DNA from: Affinundibacterium flavidum
Lineage (GTDB): Bacteria; Pseudomonadota; Gammaproteobacteria; Burkholderiales; Burkholderiaceae_D
DNA: 64,000 nucleotides
Direction: 5' to 3'
Assembly: GCF_014284175.1 (NCBI RefSeq)
Contig: NZ_JACOGA010000012.1
Coordinates: forward strand, 62,001-126,000
Positions within the stretch are counted from its first letter, which is position 1, and every line of letters begins with the position of its first letter. Shown one piece after another: positions 10,271 through 19,964 of this stretch. A model generated the notes under the pieces. That model worked only from the letters and a program-made list of their open reading frames with translations, was not told the origin of the DNA and did no database searches. The position numbers were made by a program, and so were the translations under genes.

Positions 10271-10939
10271 ATGAGCGATAGTCAAGTAAAAAAATCATTA
10301 CATCCTTTAATCGCCATCGCAGCAGTATCAGTCACCGTCTTGAGCCTAGTTGGCGTTGCTGCCATGACAGGTTTATTGCCTGGCTCTAAAGGCGAAGTGA
10401 AGCCAGATTCAGGAAGCACTAATCTGACCGCACTCGCGCCAGACAATAAAGACGCGAATGCAAGCGGAGCGGAATCAGAACAATCTGCATCTGCCAAACA
10501 CAGTGCTTCTAGTGCAGTAGCTGCTAAAACCGCATCGAGTCATCACGCAGACAAAGCAAAAGACGACAGCACAGTTGCCGAGAAATCCGCAAAGCCTATC
10601 TGTAATCAATGCGGTGTGGTCGAGTCCGTGCGCAGCATAGAACAAAAAGCCGAAAAAGGTAGTGGCGTTGGCGCAGTTGCAGGTGCAGTTTTGGGCGGTG
10701 TACTCGGACATCAGGTTGGTGGTGGCAATGGTAAAAAGTTGGCGACCGTGGCGGGTGCCGTCGGCGGTGGTTATGCGGGCAATGAAATCGAAAAAAGTCG
10801 CAACACACATATCGTGTACGAGGTCAAAGTCAGAATGGACAACGGTGAAATGCGCACGTTTAAACCTGAGCACAAACCAGATTGGCGCGAAGGCGATCGT
10901 GTCAAATTAGTGGACGGTCGTTTAGTCGGTAATGAGTAA
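10271..10939 (+). CDS. Glycine-zipper 2TM-domain protein (SlyB/PcP-like)
   Basis: 222 residues. A single N-terminal membrane segment (about 11-35, IAIAAVSVTVLSLVGVAAMT) is followed by a low-complexity Ala/Ser/Lys/Asp linker (40-105). A small CNQCGVVESVRSI motif precedes the glycine zipper (about 130-170), seen as GSGVGAVAGAVLGGVLG and VAGAVGGGYAGNEIEKS. The last 40 residues (YEVKVRMDNGEMRTF...) form the usual small beta domain. Proteins of this kind sit in the cell envelope; the exact role is not known. GGAG precedes the ATG. A terminator follows about 100 bases downstream. Confidence 0.8.
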   Translation: MSDSQVKKSLHPLIAIAAVSVTVLSLVGVAAMTGLLPGSKGEVKPDSGSTNLTALAPDNKDANASGAESEQSASAKHSASSAVAAKTASSHHADKAKDDSTVAEKSAKPICNQCGVVESVRSIEQKAEKGSGVGAVAGAVLGGVLGHQVGGGNGKKLATVAGAVGGGYAGNEIEKSRNTHIVYEVKVRMDNGEMRTFKPEHKPDWREGDRVKLVDGRLVGNE

Positions 10940-11040
10940 GATATTTTTTCGTTGACCAATAGCAAACTCAGCGTATTTATCGATACCAATACCTAGATTG
11001 GACAATTAACTCAATCTGAGTATCACTGAGCAAAATGCAG

Positions 11041-11084
11041 AAAAAAAATGACAGCTAGAGAGAATTCGAGCTGTCATTTTTTTT
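11041..11084. terminator. Bidirectional Rho-independent terminator
   Basis: A perfect 16-bp inverted repeat (11041-11056 with 11069-11084) carries an A8 run on the left and a T8 run on the right around a GC-containing core and a 12-base loop. It sits between the convergent glycine-zipper and SSB-like genes and can stop transcription from both sides. Confidence 0.93.
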
Positions 11085-11131
11085 GTCTGTATTTTTTGAT
11101 AGAGACTTAGCTGTATGGATATCGATCTTAT

Positions 11132-11449
11132 CTAGTCCTGCTCGTTCGGCGTTGCTTGCCCAGTGGCCAGCAAACTATGTGCTACCAGATCGAGAGCAGG
11201 GCGCGCATTGCCTTGTTTATCGGTCCAGACCTTCGGCGTTAAAGCCCCCGACAAACTCACGCTCGCTCCATCTTCCAGTCGCAACAAAGTTTGACGTATC
11301 GTTTCATTAAACGCGATCACATTACACATAATGCTATCGCCATCATCCGTCATTGCCTTGACTTTGCACGTCACATAGTTAGAGCCCGCATGCCCGGTTC
11401 TTTGTTCAGCGATGCCGTATAAGCGTCCTGCGATTAGTGCGTCTATCAT
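11132..11449 (-). CDS. Short SSB-like (OB-fold) single-stranded DNA-binding protein
   Basis: 105 residues, one OB fold with no acidic SSB tail. The order of strands resembles SSB: MIDALIAGRLYG, NYVTCKVKA, IMCNVIAFNE, GASVSLSGALTPKVWTDKQGNARPALDLVAHSLL. The C-terminus is TPNEQD rather than the DDDIPF-type tip that recruits partner proteins. Such short SSB-like proteins are widespread in betaproteobacteria next to a normal SSB elsewhere; they are thought to bind ssDNA, but the role is unsettled. No clear neighbour links. Confidence 0.75.
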   Translation of the reverse strand: MIDALIAGRLYGIAEQRTGHAGSNYVTCKVKAMTDDGDSIMCNVIAFNETIRQTLLRLEDGASVSLSGALTPKVWTDKQGNARPALDLVAHSLLATGQATPNEQD

Positions 11450-11622
11450 CTTGATTGCTCTGTGAATATGGATTGAATCGCATTATAGTGCCAATGAGAC
11501 TCGTTATTCTGACAAATGTATTTACAACATTTTCTAAATCGGGGCCGTGATTGAATTAATTAGACATAGCTAAAATTGAACGGTAAGTTTCATGTCCGCG
11601 ATTCATACATGTTGGGTGCCTA

Positions 11623-12120
11623 TCATTTGGATTTATTGATTTGATGGTTATGTTTGATTGAACCGCTTGCCAGTTCAATCCGGCGCACGACAGTATAAAA
11701 AACAAGTGCGCCGATGAGGCCATGTATAGCCATGAAAAAGACTTCCTCGCCATAGGTGAGCCAAGCATAGCTAGTCGGAATGCCATCTATATAGGTGCTG
11801 ACATGTTTGCCGTGCCAGTTTTGGGCAGCAGAGTAGCCTTTTAATTCGCTAGGCCAGAAAACAGCAATTGGTAATGCACCTAGAATGAATCCAGCGCTCG
11901 CCATAGAAAGCCAACTGTCTTTGCTCATCTTACGAAGTATCAGAAATGTTGGCATGCCTAAAATCAGAACCACTGGGGTCGCAACAATCAATACGGCGTT
12001 CAACATAAACCAGGTACCGTCAAGTGGCTGTGGTGACGCTAAGTACTCAGGTGCCAACCGTGCGATTAGCACTAGTGGTTGAATTAGTACTGCTGCGAGC
12101 GCTGCGATCCAGATTTTCAT
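11623..12120 (-). CDS. Small integral membrane protein, unknown
   Basis: 165 residues with four hydrophobic segments (about 4-22, 38-60, 70-92 and 128-148). Between segments 3 and 4 lies a polar loop with KGYSAAQNWHGKHVSTYIDG. I do not recognise the family. The start lacks a clear ribosome site. No operon partner: a gap of about 170 bases separates it from the SSB-like gene and a 460-base gap lies upstream. Confidence 0.6.
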   Translation of the reverse strand: MKIWIAALAAVLIQPLVLIARLAPEYLASPQPLDGTWFMLNAVLIVATPVVLILGMPTFLILRKMSKDSWLSMASAGFILGALPIAVFWPSELKGYSAAQNWHGKHVSTYIDGIPTSYAWLTYGEEVFFMAIHGLIGALVFYTVVRRIELASGSIKHNHQINKSK

Positions 12121-12582
12121 CGCGTTTTTAATTCAAAGTGAGTAGAGGAGGGAGGGTGTCCACCAAAGCTACTAAACGCAGAGGTTGCGGAGACTCCCCA
12201 TCTTTGTTCGGGCAAGCATGCGTGATATTTATTTGATTCCATGAATTCACTTATCGGATATTAGCATCAGCATTGACTCTGGCGATGATATTTGCATGAG
12301 TCAATCAAAAAATTGGAAGAATACAAATCGTCCCCTATGTAAATAGGCATGACTATGTGTAAATTATCCACTACACTTGTGTCGACGATTCACCTGCACA
12401 TTTTTTATCCGCATCCATAAATTCATGCTTGCGATTGTCAAGGGAATTTCGCAAGCGCAGATGTGGATCGCTTGAACGCTCAGTCCACTCATAATGCGCA
12501 AGACGATCGGGTGGACGAAATTAATTTAACAGTTAAATCTGTTCATATTTGGAAACTGTATTAACTGCTTTAGGAGTTGTTT
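12121..12582. other. Gap upstream of the VIT protein gene
   Basis: About 460 bases without a gene. An 8-bp inverted repeat (12427-12434 with 12449-12456) lies about 130 bases upstream of the VIT gene and may be an operator or leader hairpin. The site TAGGAG at 12571-12576 is the ribosome-binding site of that gene. Nothing else is evident. Confidence 0.4.
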
Positions 12583-15500
12583 ATGGAACAAAAAACTATG
12601 CGCGATCTTGTTGTTGGTGCACTGGGATTCACACTTTTCGTCATACTCAGTATCAGTTGTATTTCAACAAGTCGAGCGCAGGGTGAGCAGAATACTCCTT
12701 CACCACGAAAGAAAATTACACCTCCTGAAGCCCCACCATCGATTCCACACCCACCCCGAACTCCGATTTTCCCTACTTTGATCAGAGTGGCCAAAGCGGA
12801 ACAGGCTATTCAGCTCGAACGTTTAGAAATCAATACGGTGGTCGCTGGAAGCATGGCGCAATCCAGTGTCACGATGGTGTTTTACAATCCGAATCATCGC
12901 CTACTTGAAGGAAATTTAGAATTTCCTTTGCAAGATGGGCAAAGCATTACCGGATTCTCGTTGGATATCAACGGCAAGCAACGCAGTGCTGTTCCAGTAG
13001 AAAAAGCGAAAGGTAGACAAGTCTTTGAAGAAATTCAACGACGCGGAATTGATCCTGGTTTGCTCGAAGTCACGCAAGGAAATAATTTCAAATTACGTGT
13101 TTACCCTTTGCCAGCTTTAGGCAAACGTACAGTAGAAATCCAACTCGCACATGTCTTGCAAAACAAAAATGGACAATGGCAATTGCCTTTTGCACTAGCG
13201 AGTTTTAAAGGGGCGAAGTCGTCACGTATCACGATTAAGAGCACAAGCGAAAATGCCCAAGCATATGCAACTTTAGGTGCAAAAAAATGGAATTTCGAAC
13301 GAAAAAGTCGAGAACAAGTATTGCAATTAGATGACCAAGATCTAAGTCAAAATAGTCCGCTGCTAATACAAGTAGGCGATACGCAAAAAACACAAAGTTT
13401 CATTCAGGAATTTCAAGGGCAAAGCTATTTTCTGGCTGAGCTTAAGTTAGACAATCTTATACAAGCGCGACTTTTACCCAAAGTGATAGGCTTGTTGTGG
13501 GATAGTTCCGGTTCAGGAAAAAATCGTGACATTCAAGCCGAACTCAATGAACTAGATCTGTATTTCAAAGCGGTTACCAATGCGGAAGTACGCCTTACCC
13601 GTCTGCGTGATCGTCCCGACGACACAATTAGCTTTTTCGTTAAGGATGGAAATTGGGTTAGCTTACGCAAAGAATTAGAGCGCACTATTTACGATGGTGC
13701 GAGTGCACTAGGTGATTGGAAAGTAGAGCGTCAGGTTGAAGAATATTTATTCTTCAGCGATGGCTTACTTAATTACGGAGAAAATAAGTACCCGACTTTG
13801 AATAAAGACCAACGCTTATTCATACTCTCTTCAGCGAGCAGTACAAATAGCCCGAGTCTAGTCGCCTTGGCACAACAAAATGGTGGGCGTTATATTCGCG
13901 TCCATCGTGAACATGCCGGTCGAGCTGCGCAGGAATTACTGCATGAGGGTGTGCGTGTGCTCGATGCGATAGGAGATAATATCAGTGATCTGCAATTTGA
14001 AAGTACATCACCAAGCGGAAAATTCCTACGTATCAGTGGCATTTTGCGTGCGCCAACCAGTACCTTGAATTTGCGTTTGATGCGTCAAGGGAAAATAATC
14101 AAGCTTCCATTCAACATTAATAGTAATGCGCCTAGTTCTCCTTTAGCTGCACATCTATGGGCGCGTTATCGTTTGCAAGAATTAGAGGCGAATCCTGAAC
14201 GCCACCGCGGTGAAATTCGCCGTATCGGTCAGCAATTCAGCATCCCGACCAGCGAAACGTCTCTAATTGTCTTAGAAAGGGCTGATGATTATGCTCGTCA
14301 TAACATCACGCCACCGGAAGAGTTGCGTAAAGAAGTCGAGCAATTACAAGCGCAATCCGAAATGGGCTTAAGCAAGCAAAAACAAAACAAGCTTGAAAGT
14401 ATTGTTCGACAATTTCAAGGAAAAGTCACATGGTGGGAAACGGATTTCAGTGAAAAAATCCTAGCCTATAAAAAATCTCTCGCCGCAATGAAAGATAGTG
14501 TCGACGCACAAAGAAGCGCGCCGTCCGAAGTGCTTACAAGAACCAACAATGGATTTTCCAGATCAGAGGCGGCTCCTGTTCCGGAACCGCAAATCAGACC
14601 CATCATGCTTGCGGAAAGGTCACCTGAACCTGTAGCAGCAAGATCCAAGATCACCGTTACAGGCTCGAATATACGCGCCAGCGATCAGGAAGTAGCGACG
14701 CCAGCGCTCAGCCGTAACACGCAGCTCAGCATCAGTATGAAAAAATGGACTTCAGATGCAGCTTATATTCGCCGCATGAAAGAAGCTGATAAGGCGAATT
14801 TGTATTCAATCTATCTCGATGAAAAACCTAGCTACACCAATAGCAGCGCATTCTTTCTTGATGCAGCCGATATCTTATTTGAAAAAGGAGAACGCGATTT
14901 AGCCTTGCGTGTGCTCTCCAATTTGGCGGAAATGGAATTGGAAAATCGCGCCATATTGCGTATTTTGGGTTACCGTTTGTTGGAAGCAAATGCGGCCGAA
15001 ATTGCCTTACCAATTTTTGAAAAAATCACCCGCATCGCGCAGGAAGAGCCGCAATCATTCCGTGATTATGGTTTAGCACTGGCAGCTAATAAACAATATC
15101 AAGCCGCGATCGACAATCTTTATCAAGTAGCGCAAGGACAATGGAATGGTCGTTTTGTCGATATCGAATCAATTAGCCTAGCCGAAATGAATGCCATCAT
15201 CGCCAAAGCGCAAGCAGAAGACATCAAACTCAATTTGAGTGCAATCGATACGCGCCTCTTGAAAAACCTTCCACTCGATATTCGTGTCGTCATGACTTGG
15301 GATGCGGATAACAGCGACATGGATTTATGGGTCAGCGATCCTTTAGGCGAAAAATGCTACTTCGGTCATAATGCGACGGCACAAGGTGGACGCATGACCC
15401 GCGATGCGACTCAAGGTTATGGCCCAGAAGAATTTTCATTACGCAAAGCGCTTCCAGGCAAATACAAAATAGAAACTAATTTCTACGGCAACCGCCAACA

Positions 15501-15639
15501 AATCATTGCTGGCGCAACCACACTACAAGTCAAACTCATCTTGCATTTTGGCACCCCAAAAGAACAGGAAAAAATGCTGACGCTGCGTTTAAAGGATGCA
15601 GGTAGTACTGTGTTTGTGGGGGAATTTGAGGTCGAGTAA
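12583..15639 (+). CDS. VIT / VWA-like / TPR / DUF2135 cell-envelope protein
   Basis: 1,018 residues from ATG 12583. TAGGAG lies six bases before that ATG, which rules out the TTG at 12577. A signal peptide or anchor (MRDLVVGALGFTLFVILSIS) is followed by a Pro-rich stretch. A VIT domain (about 58-190) contains VEKAKGRQVFEEIQRRGIDPG. A VWA-like fold (about 300-460) has the metal-site motif DSSGSG at Asp307. Next are a charged coil (about 560-650), a linker with VTGSNIR (about 690), TPR-like helices (about 735-860) and a C-terminal DUF2135 domain starting DIRVVMTWDADNSDMDLWVSDP (about 900-1018). The VIT-VWA pair resembles inter-alpha-trypsin-inhibitor-like proteins, which bind other proteins at surfaces. 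Function unknown. A terminator follows directly. Confidence 0.85.
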   Translation: MEQKTMRDLVVGALGFTLFVILSISCISTSRAQGEQNTPSPRKKITPPEAPPSIPHPPRTPIFPTLIRVAKAEQAIQLERLEINTVVAGSMAQSSVTMVFYNPNHRLLEGNLEFPLQDGQSITGFSLDINGKQRSAVPVEKAKGRQVFEEIQRRGIDPGLLEVTQGNNFKLRVYPLPALGKRTVEIQLAHVLQNKNGQWQLPFALASFKGAKSSRITIKSTSENAQAYATLGAKKWNFERKSREQVLQLDDQDLSQNSPLLIQVGDTQKTQSFIQEFQGQSYFLAELKLDNLIQARLLPKVIGLLWDSSGSGKNRDIQAELNELDLYFKAVTNAEVRLTRLRDRPDDTISFFVKDGNWVSLRKELERTIYDGASALGDWKVERQVEEYLFFSDGLLNYGENKYPTLNKDQRLFILSSASSTNSPSLVALAQQNGGRYIRVHREHAGRAAQELLHEGVRVLDAIGDNISDLQFESTSPSGKFLRISGILRAPTSTLNLRLMRQGKIIKLPFNINSNAPSSPLAAHLWARYRLQELEANPERHRGEIRRIGQQFSIPTSETSLIVLERADDYARHNITPPEELRKEVEQLQAQSEMGLSKQKQNKLESIVRQFQGKVTWWETDFSEKILAYKKSLAAMKDSVDAQRSAPSEVLTRTNNGFSRSEAAPVPEPQIRPIMLAERSPEPVAARSKITVTGSNIRASDQEVATPALSRNTQLSISMKKWTSDAAYIRRMKEADKANLYSIYLDEKPSYTNSSAFFLDAADILFEKGERDLALRVLSNLAEMELENRAILRILGYRLLEANAAEIALPIFEKITRIAQEEPQSFRDYGLALAANKQYQAAIDNLYQVAQGQWNGRFVDIESISLAEMNAIIAKAQAEDIKLNLSAIDTRLLKNLPLDIRVVMTWDADNSDMDLWVSDPLGEKCYFGHNATAQGGRMTRDATQGYGPEEFSLRKALPGKYKIETNFYGNRQQIIAGATTLQVKLILHFGTPKEQEKMLTLRLKDAGSTVFVGEFEVE

Positions 15640-15656
15640 ATTTAGCGTTTGAACTT

Positions 15657-15688
15657 AAGAAACGCATAAGAAACGCATAAGAAACGCC
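15657..15688. repeat. 11-bp tandem repeat
   Basis: The unit AAGAAACGCAT occurs twice, plus a third partial copy, between the VIT gene and its terminator; the last copy runs into the terminator stem. Confidence 0.7.
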
Positions 15689-15715
15689 AAGCAATTTTCT
15701 GCTTGGTGTTTTTTT
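15684..15715 (+). terminator. Rho-independent terminator of the VIT gene
   Basis: A 10-bp stem (15684-15693 with 15700-15709, one G-T pair), a six-base loop and a T7 run, 45 bases past the stop of the VIT/VWA gene. Confidence 0.88.
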
Positions 15716-15819
15716 ATGGGAAACACGTCAAGAATGATGCAGTATCGGTTGTATGAATTTCTAATTAATAATAAGAGTTTGATTTTCGGTTGGCGGATAA
15801 ACTTTTCTAGTTGATTTTT

Positions 15820-16383
15820 TTAAGGTTTGCGCCGGGCAACTCCAATAAAGAAACGTTGCCAAGAGTTGGATTTTTCACTAAAAATTAAAAATTCCTTGAT
15901 AACCGATCCATCAGCTTGTTTTGAGTAGATACCTTTGAAGAGTGAAGACGCGGCTCCACTGTTTGGAAAAATACGACCTTCTAAAACAAAGCTGCCGTCG
16001 TCTCTCATGCCGCCAGAATAGTTGATATGGAAGTCCGCACTCATCCAAACTTGTTGCCATTTTCCTGAAGATGGGTCAACAAAGTTCATTCCTGTCCCGG
16101 TGGCACCAGAAAGTTCTTTCCAGTCTTCAAGAATCAAACAGCCTTGGCCGCGACTACTATAATGCTGGTCTGCTATTTTGATTCCATTTTGCGTAAAAAA
16201 CTCCCAGTCTCCTATTAAAAAATCAAGGTCGCGAAATGGAGGCAGTTGACTTGAACAATTTGTGCTTGCCTGTTGTTGGCTGGTATTTTGTGGGGGATTA
16301 TTGACCGCGTTGACTAGCTGAGAATGGCTAAGTAGCGCAAAGGAACAGCATAGAGTTGCAATAATTTTAGAGATAGTTTTCAT
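15820..16383 (-). CDS. Secreted DUF1579-like protein, unknown function
   Basis: 187 residues. A signal peptide (MKTISKIIATLCCSFALLSH) ends near VNAVNN. The mature part contains FRDLDFLIGDWEFF and GRGQGCLILEDWKEL, then YSGGMRDDGSFVLEGRIF and IKEFLIFSEKSNSWQRFF, in the order of the lipocalin-like DUF1579 family, which has a ligand-binding barrel of unknown partner. GGAG lies six bases before the ATG. It is convergent with the VIT gene and shows no operon partner. Confidence 0.6.
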   Translation of the reverse strand: MKTISKIIATLCCSFALLSHSQLVNAVNNPPQNTSQQQASTNCSSQLPPFRDLDFLIGDWEFFTQNGIKIADQHYSSRGQGCLILEDWKELSGATGTGMNFVDPSSGKWQQVWMSADFHINYSGGMRDDGSFVLEGRIFPNSGAASSLFKGIYSKQADGSVIKEFLIFSEKSNSWQRFFIGVARRKP

Positions 16384-16495
16384 AGATGCTCCGCTTTGTT
16401 AATTTGATCATGAAAAGGTATTCATAGTGCTTGGTTATGACAATCTGCATTTGACTAACAACTCTTCATCGTTTTGGATCGCGATGTTATTCCAA

Positions 16496-16515
16496 CCAAC
16501 TGTCTTGACAGTTGG
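16496..16515. promoter_or_regulatory. Perfect 9-2-9 inverted repeat
   Basis: CCAACTGTC-TT-GACAGTTGG lies upstream of the minus-strand DUF1579-like gene and 440 bases upstream of pgmB. It has no T run, so an operator or small repeat is likelier than a terminator. Confidence 0.4.
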
Positions 16516-16810
16516 CACGAGCGCACGAAGCGACAAGCATGAACATTAAGGCTATTACGCATTTCATATGGTCTCTCTTGGTTTTGAAGCGAGAAAGAAA
16601 AGCTAATATAGAAATTAAAAAACGCAATGATACTTCAATCGTATAGGAAGACATACAAAATTTGTACCAATTTTTGATCTATAGAAAATCGGCATAACAG
16701 CATTCATACTACTTATTGTTAGCTGCATAATAAGTTGCTCCGTAATCTCGAATGAATCAAAATTATCGGAGTCCACAAAACAACAAAATCTCGTATTCTT
16801 TTCTTTACTT

Positions 16811-16858
16811 TTCAAAGCGCTTTGAATTAAACTTTGAAACAATCCAAAGCGCTTTGAA
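16811..16858. promoter_or_regulatory. Two LacI-family type operators upstream of the maltose operon
   Basis: Two palindromes share the core CAAAGCGCTTTG: 16811-16826 (TTCAAAGCGCTTTGAA, perfect over 16 bases) and 16843-16858 (imperfect outer bases, core 16845-16856). Their centres are 32 bp apart, three helical turns, so two repressor dimers would bind the same face. A central CG flanked by A/T-rich arms is the LacI/GalR pattern. A possible promoter, TTGAAA (16834-16839) with a weak AATTTT 17 bases on, lies between and over them. The next gene, pgmB, begins at 16940. No LacI-type regulator gene is present in the window. Confidence 0.75.
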
Positions 16859-16939
16859 TTTTGATCTTGAAAATCCCTCAAAATCACTAGAAACCATTAA
16901 TTCAGCGCCTTTTAATTTTTTCAGAATACGAGTAAACCT

Positions 16940-17590
16940 ATGAAACCAGCCTGCATTTTCGACCTCGATGGCGTGATTGTGGATACCGCGAAGTATCACT
17001 ATCTGGCTTGGAAGCGTTTGGCGAATAGTTTGGGTTTTGATTTTACTGAGCACGACAATGAGCAACTCAAAGGTGTGAGTCGAATTGAGTCTTTGAAATT
17101 GATTTTGCACTTAGGCGGCAAAGAGCTCGATGCAGCGGAATTTGATGCGGCTTTGGTACGTAAGAATGGCTGGTATCTGGAATACATACAGCAAATCGGA
17201 CCGGAAGAAATTTTGCCGGGAGCGGCGGAGTTTTTGAGTTCGGTGCGCGAGCAGGGCATGAAAGTGGCTTTGGGATCAGCGAGTAAAAACGCGGTTTTGA
17301 TCTTAGAGCGTATCCAGTTGCTCGATCAGTTTGATGCGATTGTCGATGGCAATAAAGTTAGCAAGGCCAAACCTGATCCTGAAGTGTTTTTAAAAGCAGC
17401 GGAAGAATTGGCGGTGCCAGTCAGTGATTGCATCGTGTTTGAAGATGCGGTGGCAGGTGTGCAAGCTGCGCGCAATGCGGGCATGAAGGTGGTCGGCATC
17501 GGTAGCGCGGTGGTGTTGGACCAGGCGCATTTTGTGTTACCCAATTTTGCGGGTTTGAGTGTTGCGGATGTGTTGGCGCGCTTTGCCTGA
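16940..17590 (+). CDS. pgmB: Beta-phosphoglucomutase
   Basis: 216 residues, a HAD hydrolase with the PgmB signature FDLDGVIVDTAKYHYLAW. Asp8 is the phosphorylated nucleophile and Asp10 the acid/base. The cap region has the K-G-V-SR stretch that shapes the sugar-phosphate site. GSASKN is the second motif, KAKPDPEVFLKAAE holds the lysine of motif III and FEDAVAGVQAA the metal-binding acids of motif IV. It converts beta-D-glucose-1-phosphate to glucose-6-phosphate, using the product of the adjacent GH65 phosphorylase. The next gene starts 61 bases on, so the two are co-transcribed under the dual operators. Confidence 0.95.
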   Translation: MKPACIFDLDGVIVDTAKYHYLAWKRLANSLGFDFTEHDNEQLKGVSRIESLKLILHLGGKELDAAEFDAALVRKNGWYLEYIQQIGPEEILPGAAEFLSSVREQGMKVALGSASKNAVLILERIQLLDQFDAIVDGNKVSKAKPDPEVFLKAAEELAVPVSDCIVFEDAVAGVQAARNAGMKVVGIGSAVVLDQAHFVLPNFAGLSVADVLARFA

Positions 17591-17651
17591 TTCAAAAAAA
17601 ATAGTGAATGAAATTAGTTAACAAAATATATCAAAGACGGACAAAACAGCA

Positions 17652-19964
17652 ATGAGAGATTACATCAAAAAAGACCCGTGGAATATTATCGAAGAAGGCT
17701 TTGATCCTGCTTTGAATCGTATCTCCGAAAGTATCTTTTCGATAGGCAATGGCAAGATGGGCCAGCGCGCTAATTTTGAAGAAAAATACAGTGGCAACAG
17801 TCTGCGCGGTAGTTATGTGGCTGGCGTCTATTACCCTGACAAAACCCGTGTCGGCTGGTGGAAAAATGGCTATCCAGAATATTTTGCCAAGGTGCTCAAT
17901 GCGACTAATTGGATAGGTATTAACGTCAACGTTGATGGTGAAGAACTCGATCTGGCAACGGCGAGTGTGGCGAATTTTAAGCGCGTCTTGAACATGCAAG
18001 AAGGACTCTTGCAGCGCAGCTTTGTGGCGACGCTGGCATCAGGCAAGCAGATCGAAGTACAGTCTACGCGTTTTACTAGCATTGTTGATACGGACAATGC
18101 GGTGATTCGCTATACGGTCAAGGCATTGAATTTCAGTGGCAAACTCAGTTTCACTCCTCTATTGGACTTGAATGTCGTCAATCAAGATTCCAATTACGAT
18201 GAACAGTTTTGGGTAGAAATTTCGCGTACTGCGGAAACCGGTAGCGCAGCGATTACGGGCGAAACAAAGAAGACAGCATTTCATGTAGCGACAGCATTTT
18301 CATTATCTTTGGAAATCGATGGTGCACCTCAGGCTTTGCAAGCTGAACCTGTATCGAAAGAAAAATTTGTCGCGAATGTCGTGCATGTTGATATCGCACA
18401 GGGACAGTCTGTCAGCTTGATTAAATACGTCGCCGTGATTTCATCGCTCTATGCAGAGAAGGCGACGATACAAACCACAGCACAAGCAAGTGCAGCGGCT
18501 GCTCAGGCAAAAGGCTATGAACAAATGCTGAGCGAGCAGCGTGCAGCATGGGCGAAAAAATGGGCAGAATGCGATATCACTATCGAAGGCGACGTCGCTG
18601 CACAGCAAGCAATTCGCTTCAATATTTTGCAGATGAATCAAACCTATACCGGCGAAGATGAGCGCTTAAATATTGGTCCTAAAGGTTTCACAGGCGAGAA
18701 ATACGGCGGCGTGACTTATTGGGATACCGAAGCATATTGCTTGCCGTTCTATCTGAAAACTGCGGACCCCAAAGTAGCGCGTCAATTGCTCGTGTATCGC
18801 TACAAACATCTTGGTCGCGCGATCGAAAATGCCGCCAAGTTGGGCTTTAAACATGGCGCGGCTTTGTATCCTATGGTGACCATCAATGGCGAAGAATGCC
18901 ATAACGAATGGGAAATTACCTTCGAAGAAATTCACCGCAATGGCGCCATGAGTTTTGCGATTTACAACTACATCAATCATACGGGTGATGTTGGCTACTT
19001 GGCAGAATATGGCTTGGAAGTCTTGATCGCAATTTCTCGTTTCTGGCGTCAACGCGTGCAATGGTCAGATCGTCGCAATGGCTACATCATGTTGGGTGTG
19101 ACGGGGCCGAATGAATACGAAAATAACGTCAACAATAATTGGTATACCAATTTGCTGGCGCAATGGACTCTGAATTACACCCGTGAGTCTTTAGCGCAAG
19201 TCAAAGCCAGTGATCCTGTGCGCTATGCTGAAATCGTAGCGAAGACCCAGCTAGGTGGACACGAAGACGAAGAAACGATTTGGGCCGACGTTGCTGCAAA
19301 AATCGTTTTGCCAGTGGACGCGCCAACTGGCGTGTTTATCCAGCATGATGGCTTTATGGATAAAGAATTGTTGCCGATGTCAGCGATTCCTAAGGGCGAA
19401 TACCCTATTCATAAAAATTGGTCATGGGATAGAATTTTGCGCTCTTGCTATATCAAGCAAGCCGACGTTTTGCAGGGAATTTACACCTTTGAGGCGAACT
19501 ACGATAAAGAGACGCTGAAGAAGAATTTTGATTTCTATGAACCACTGACGGTACATGAGTCTTCGCTGTCGCCATGTATTCATTCTATCTTGGCGTCGTC
19601 GCTCGGCTATGAAGATTTGGCGTACAAATTTTATCTGCGGACTGCGCGTTTGGACCTCGATGATTACAACCATGATACCGATGATGGCTTGCATATCACG
19701 TCGATGGCAGGCACTTGGATGTCGGTGGTCGAAGGCTTTGGCGGTGTGCGTGTACAGCAAGGTGTATTGCATTTAAATCCTAGTTTGCCTAAGCAATGGC
19801 AGGGCTATTCTTTCCGTATTACCTTTCGTGGTGCCTTGTTGAAAGTGACCGTTTCTAGTGGTTCTATCATGATAGAAAATGAATCGGATGTGGGTTTGAG
19901 TTTGCAACTGACAGGTGCGGAAAAGCAAGTGGCTGCTCGTCAGATTTTGACGGTGGCGCGGTGA
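17652..19964 (+). CDS. GH65 maltose phosphorylase
   Basis: 770 residues, full length for GH65. The N-terminal beta-sandwich has IGNGKMGQRANFEE and GWWKNGYPEYFAKV, typical of the maltose-phosphorylase branch. The (alpha/alpha)6 domain holds the catalytic acid Glu488 in TGPNEYENNVNNNWYTN, aligned with the known acid at about 487 of the Lactobacillus enzyme. Another mark is HKNWSWDRILRSCYIKQADVLQ. The reaction is maltose plus phosphate to glucose and beta-glucose-1-phosphate, cytosolic. Kojibiose and nigerose phosphorylases share the fold, so linkage specificity is inferred from sequence resemblance and from the PgmB and GH13 neighbours. A repeat-rich gap separates it from the GH13 gene. Confidence 0.88.
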   Translation: MRDYIKKDPWNIIEEGFDPALNRISESIFSIGNGKMGQRANFEEKYSGNSLRGSYVAGVYYPDKTRVGWWKNGYPEYFAKVLNATNWIGINVNVDGEELDLATASVANFKRVLNMQEGLLQRSFVATLASGKQIEVQSTRFTSIVDTDNAVIRYTVKALNFSGKLSFTPLLDLNVVNQDSNYDEQFWVEISRTAETGSAAITGETKKTAFHVATAFSLSLEIDGAPQALQAEPVSKEKFVANVVHVDIAQGQSVSLIKYVAVISSLYAEKATIQTTAQASAAAAQAKGYEQMLSEQRAAWAKKWAECDITIEGDVAAQQAIRFNILQMNQTYTGEDERLNIGPKGFTGEKYGGVTYWDTEAYCLPFYLKTADPKVARQLLVYRYKHLGRAIENAAKLGFKHGAALYPMVTINGEECHNEWEITFEEIHRNGAMSFAIYNYINHTGDVGYLAEYGLEVLIAISRFWRQRVQWSDRRNGYIMLGVTGPNEYENNVNNNWYTNLLAQWTLNYTRESLAQVKASDPVRYAEIVAKTQLGGHEDEETIWADVAAKIVLPVDAPTGVFIQHDGFMDKELLPMSAIPKGEYPIHKNWSWDRILRSCYIKQADVLQGIYTFEANYDKETLKKNFDFYEPLTVHESSLSPCIHSILASSLGYEDLAYKFYLRTARLDLDDYNHDTDDGLHITSMAGTWMSVVEGFGGVRVQQGVLHLNPSLPKQWQGYSFRITFRGALLKVTVSSGSIMIENESDVGLSLQLTGAEKQVAARQILTVAR

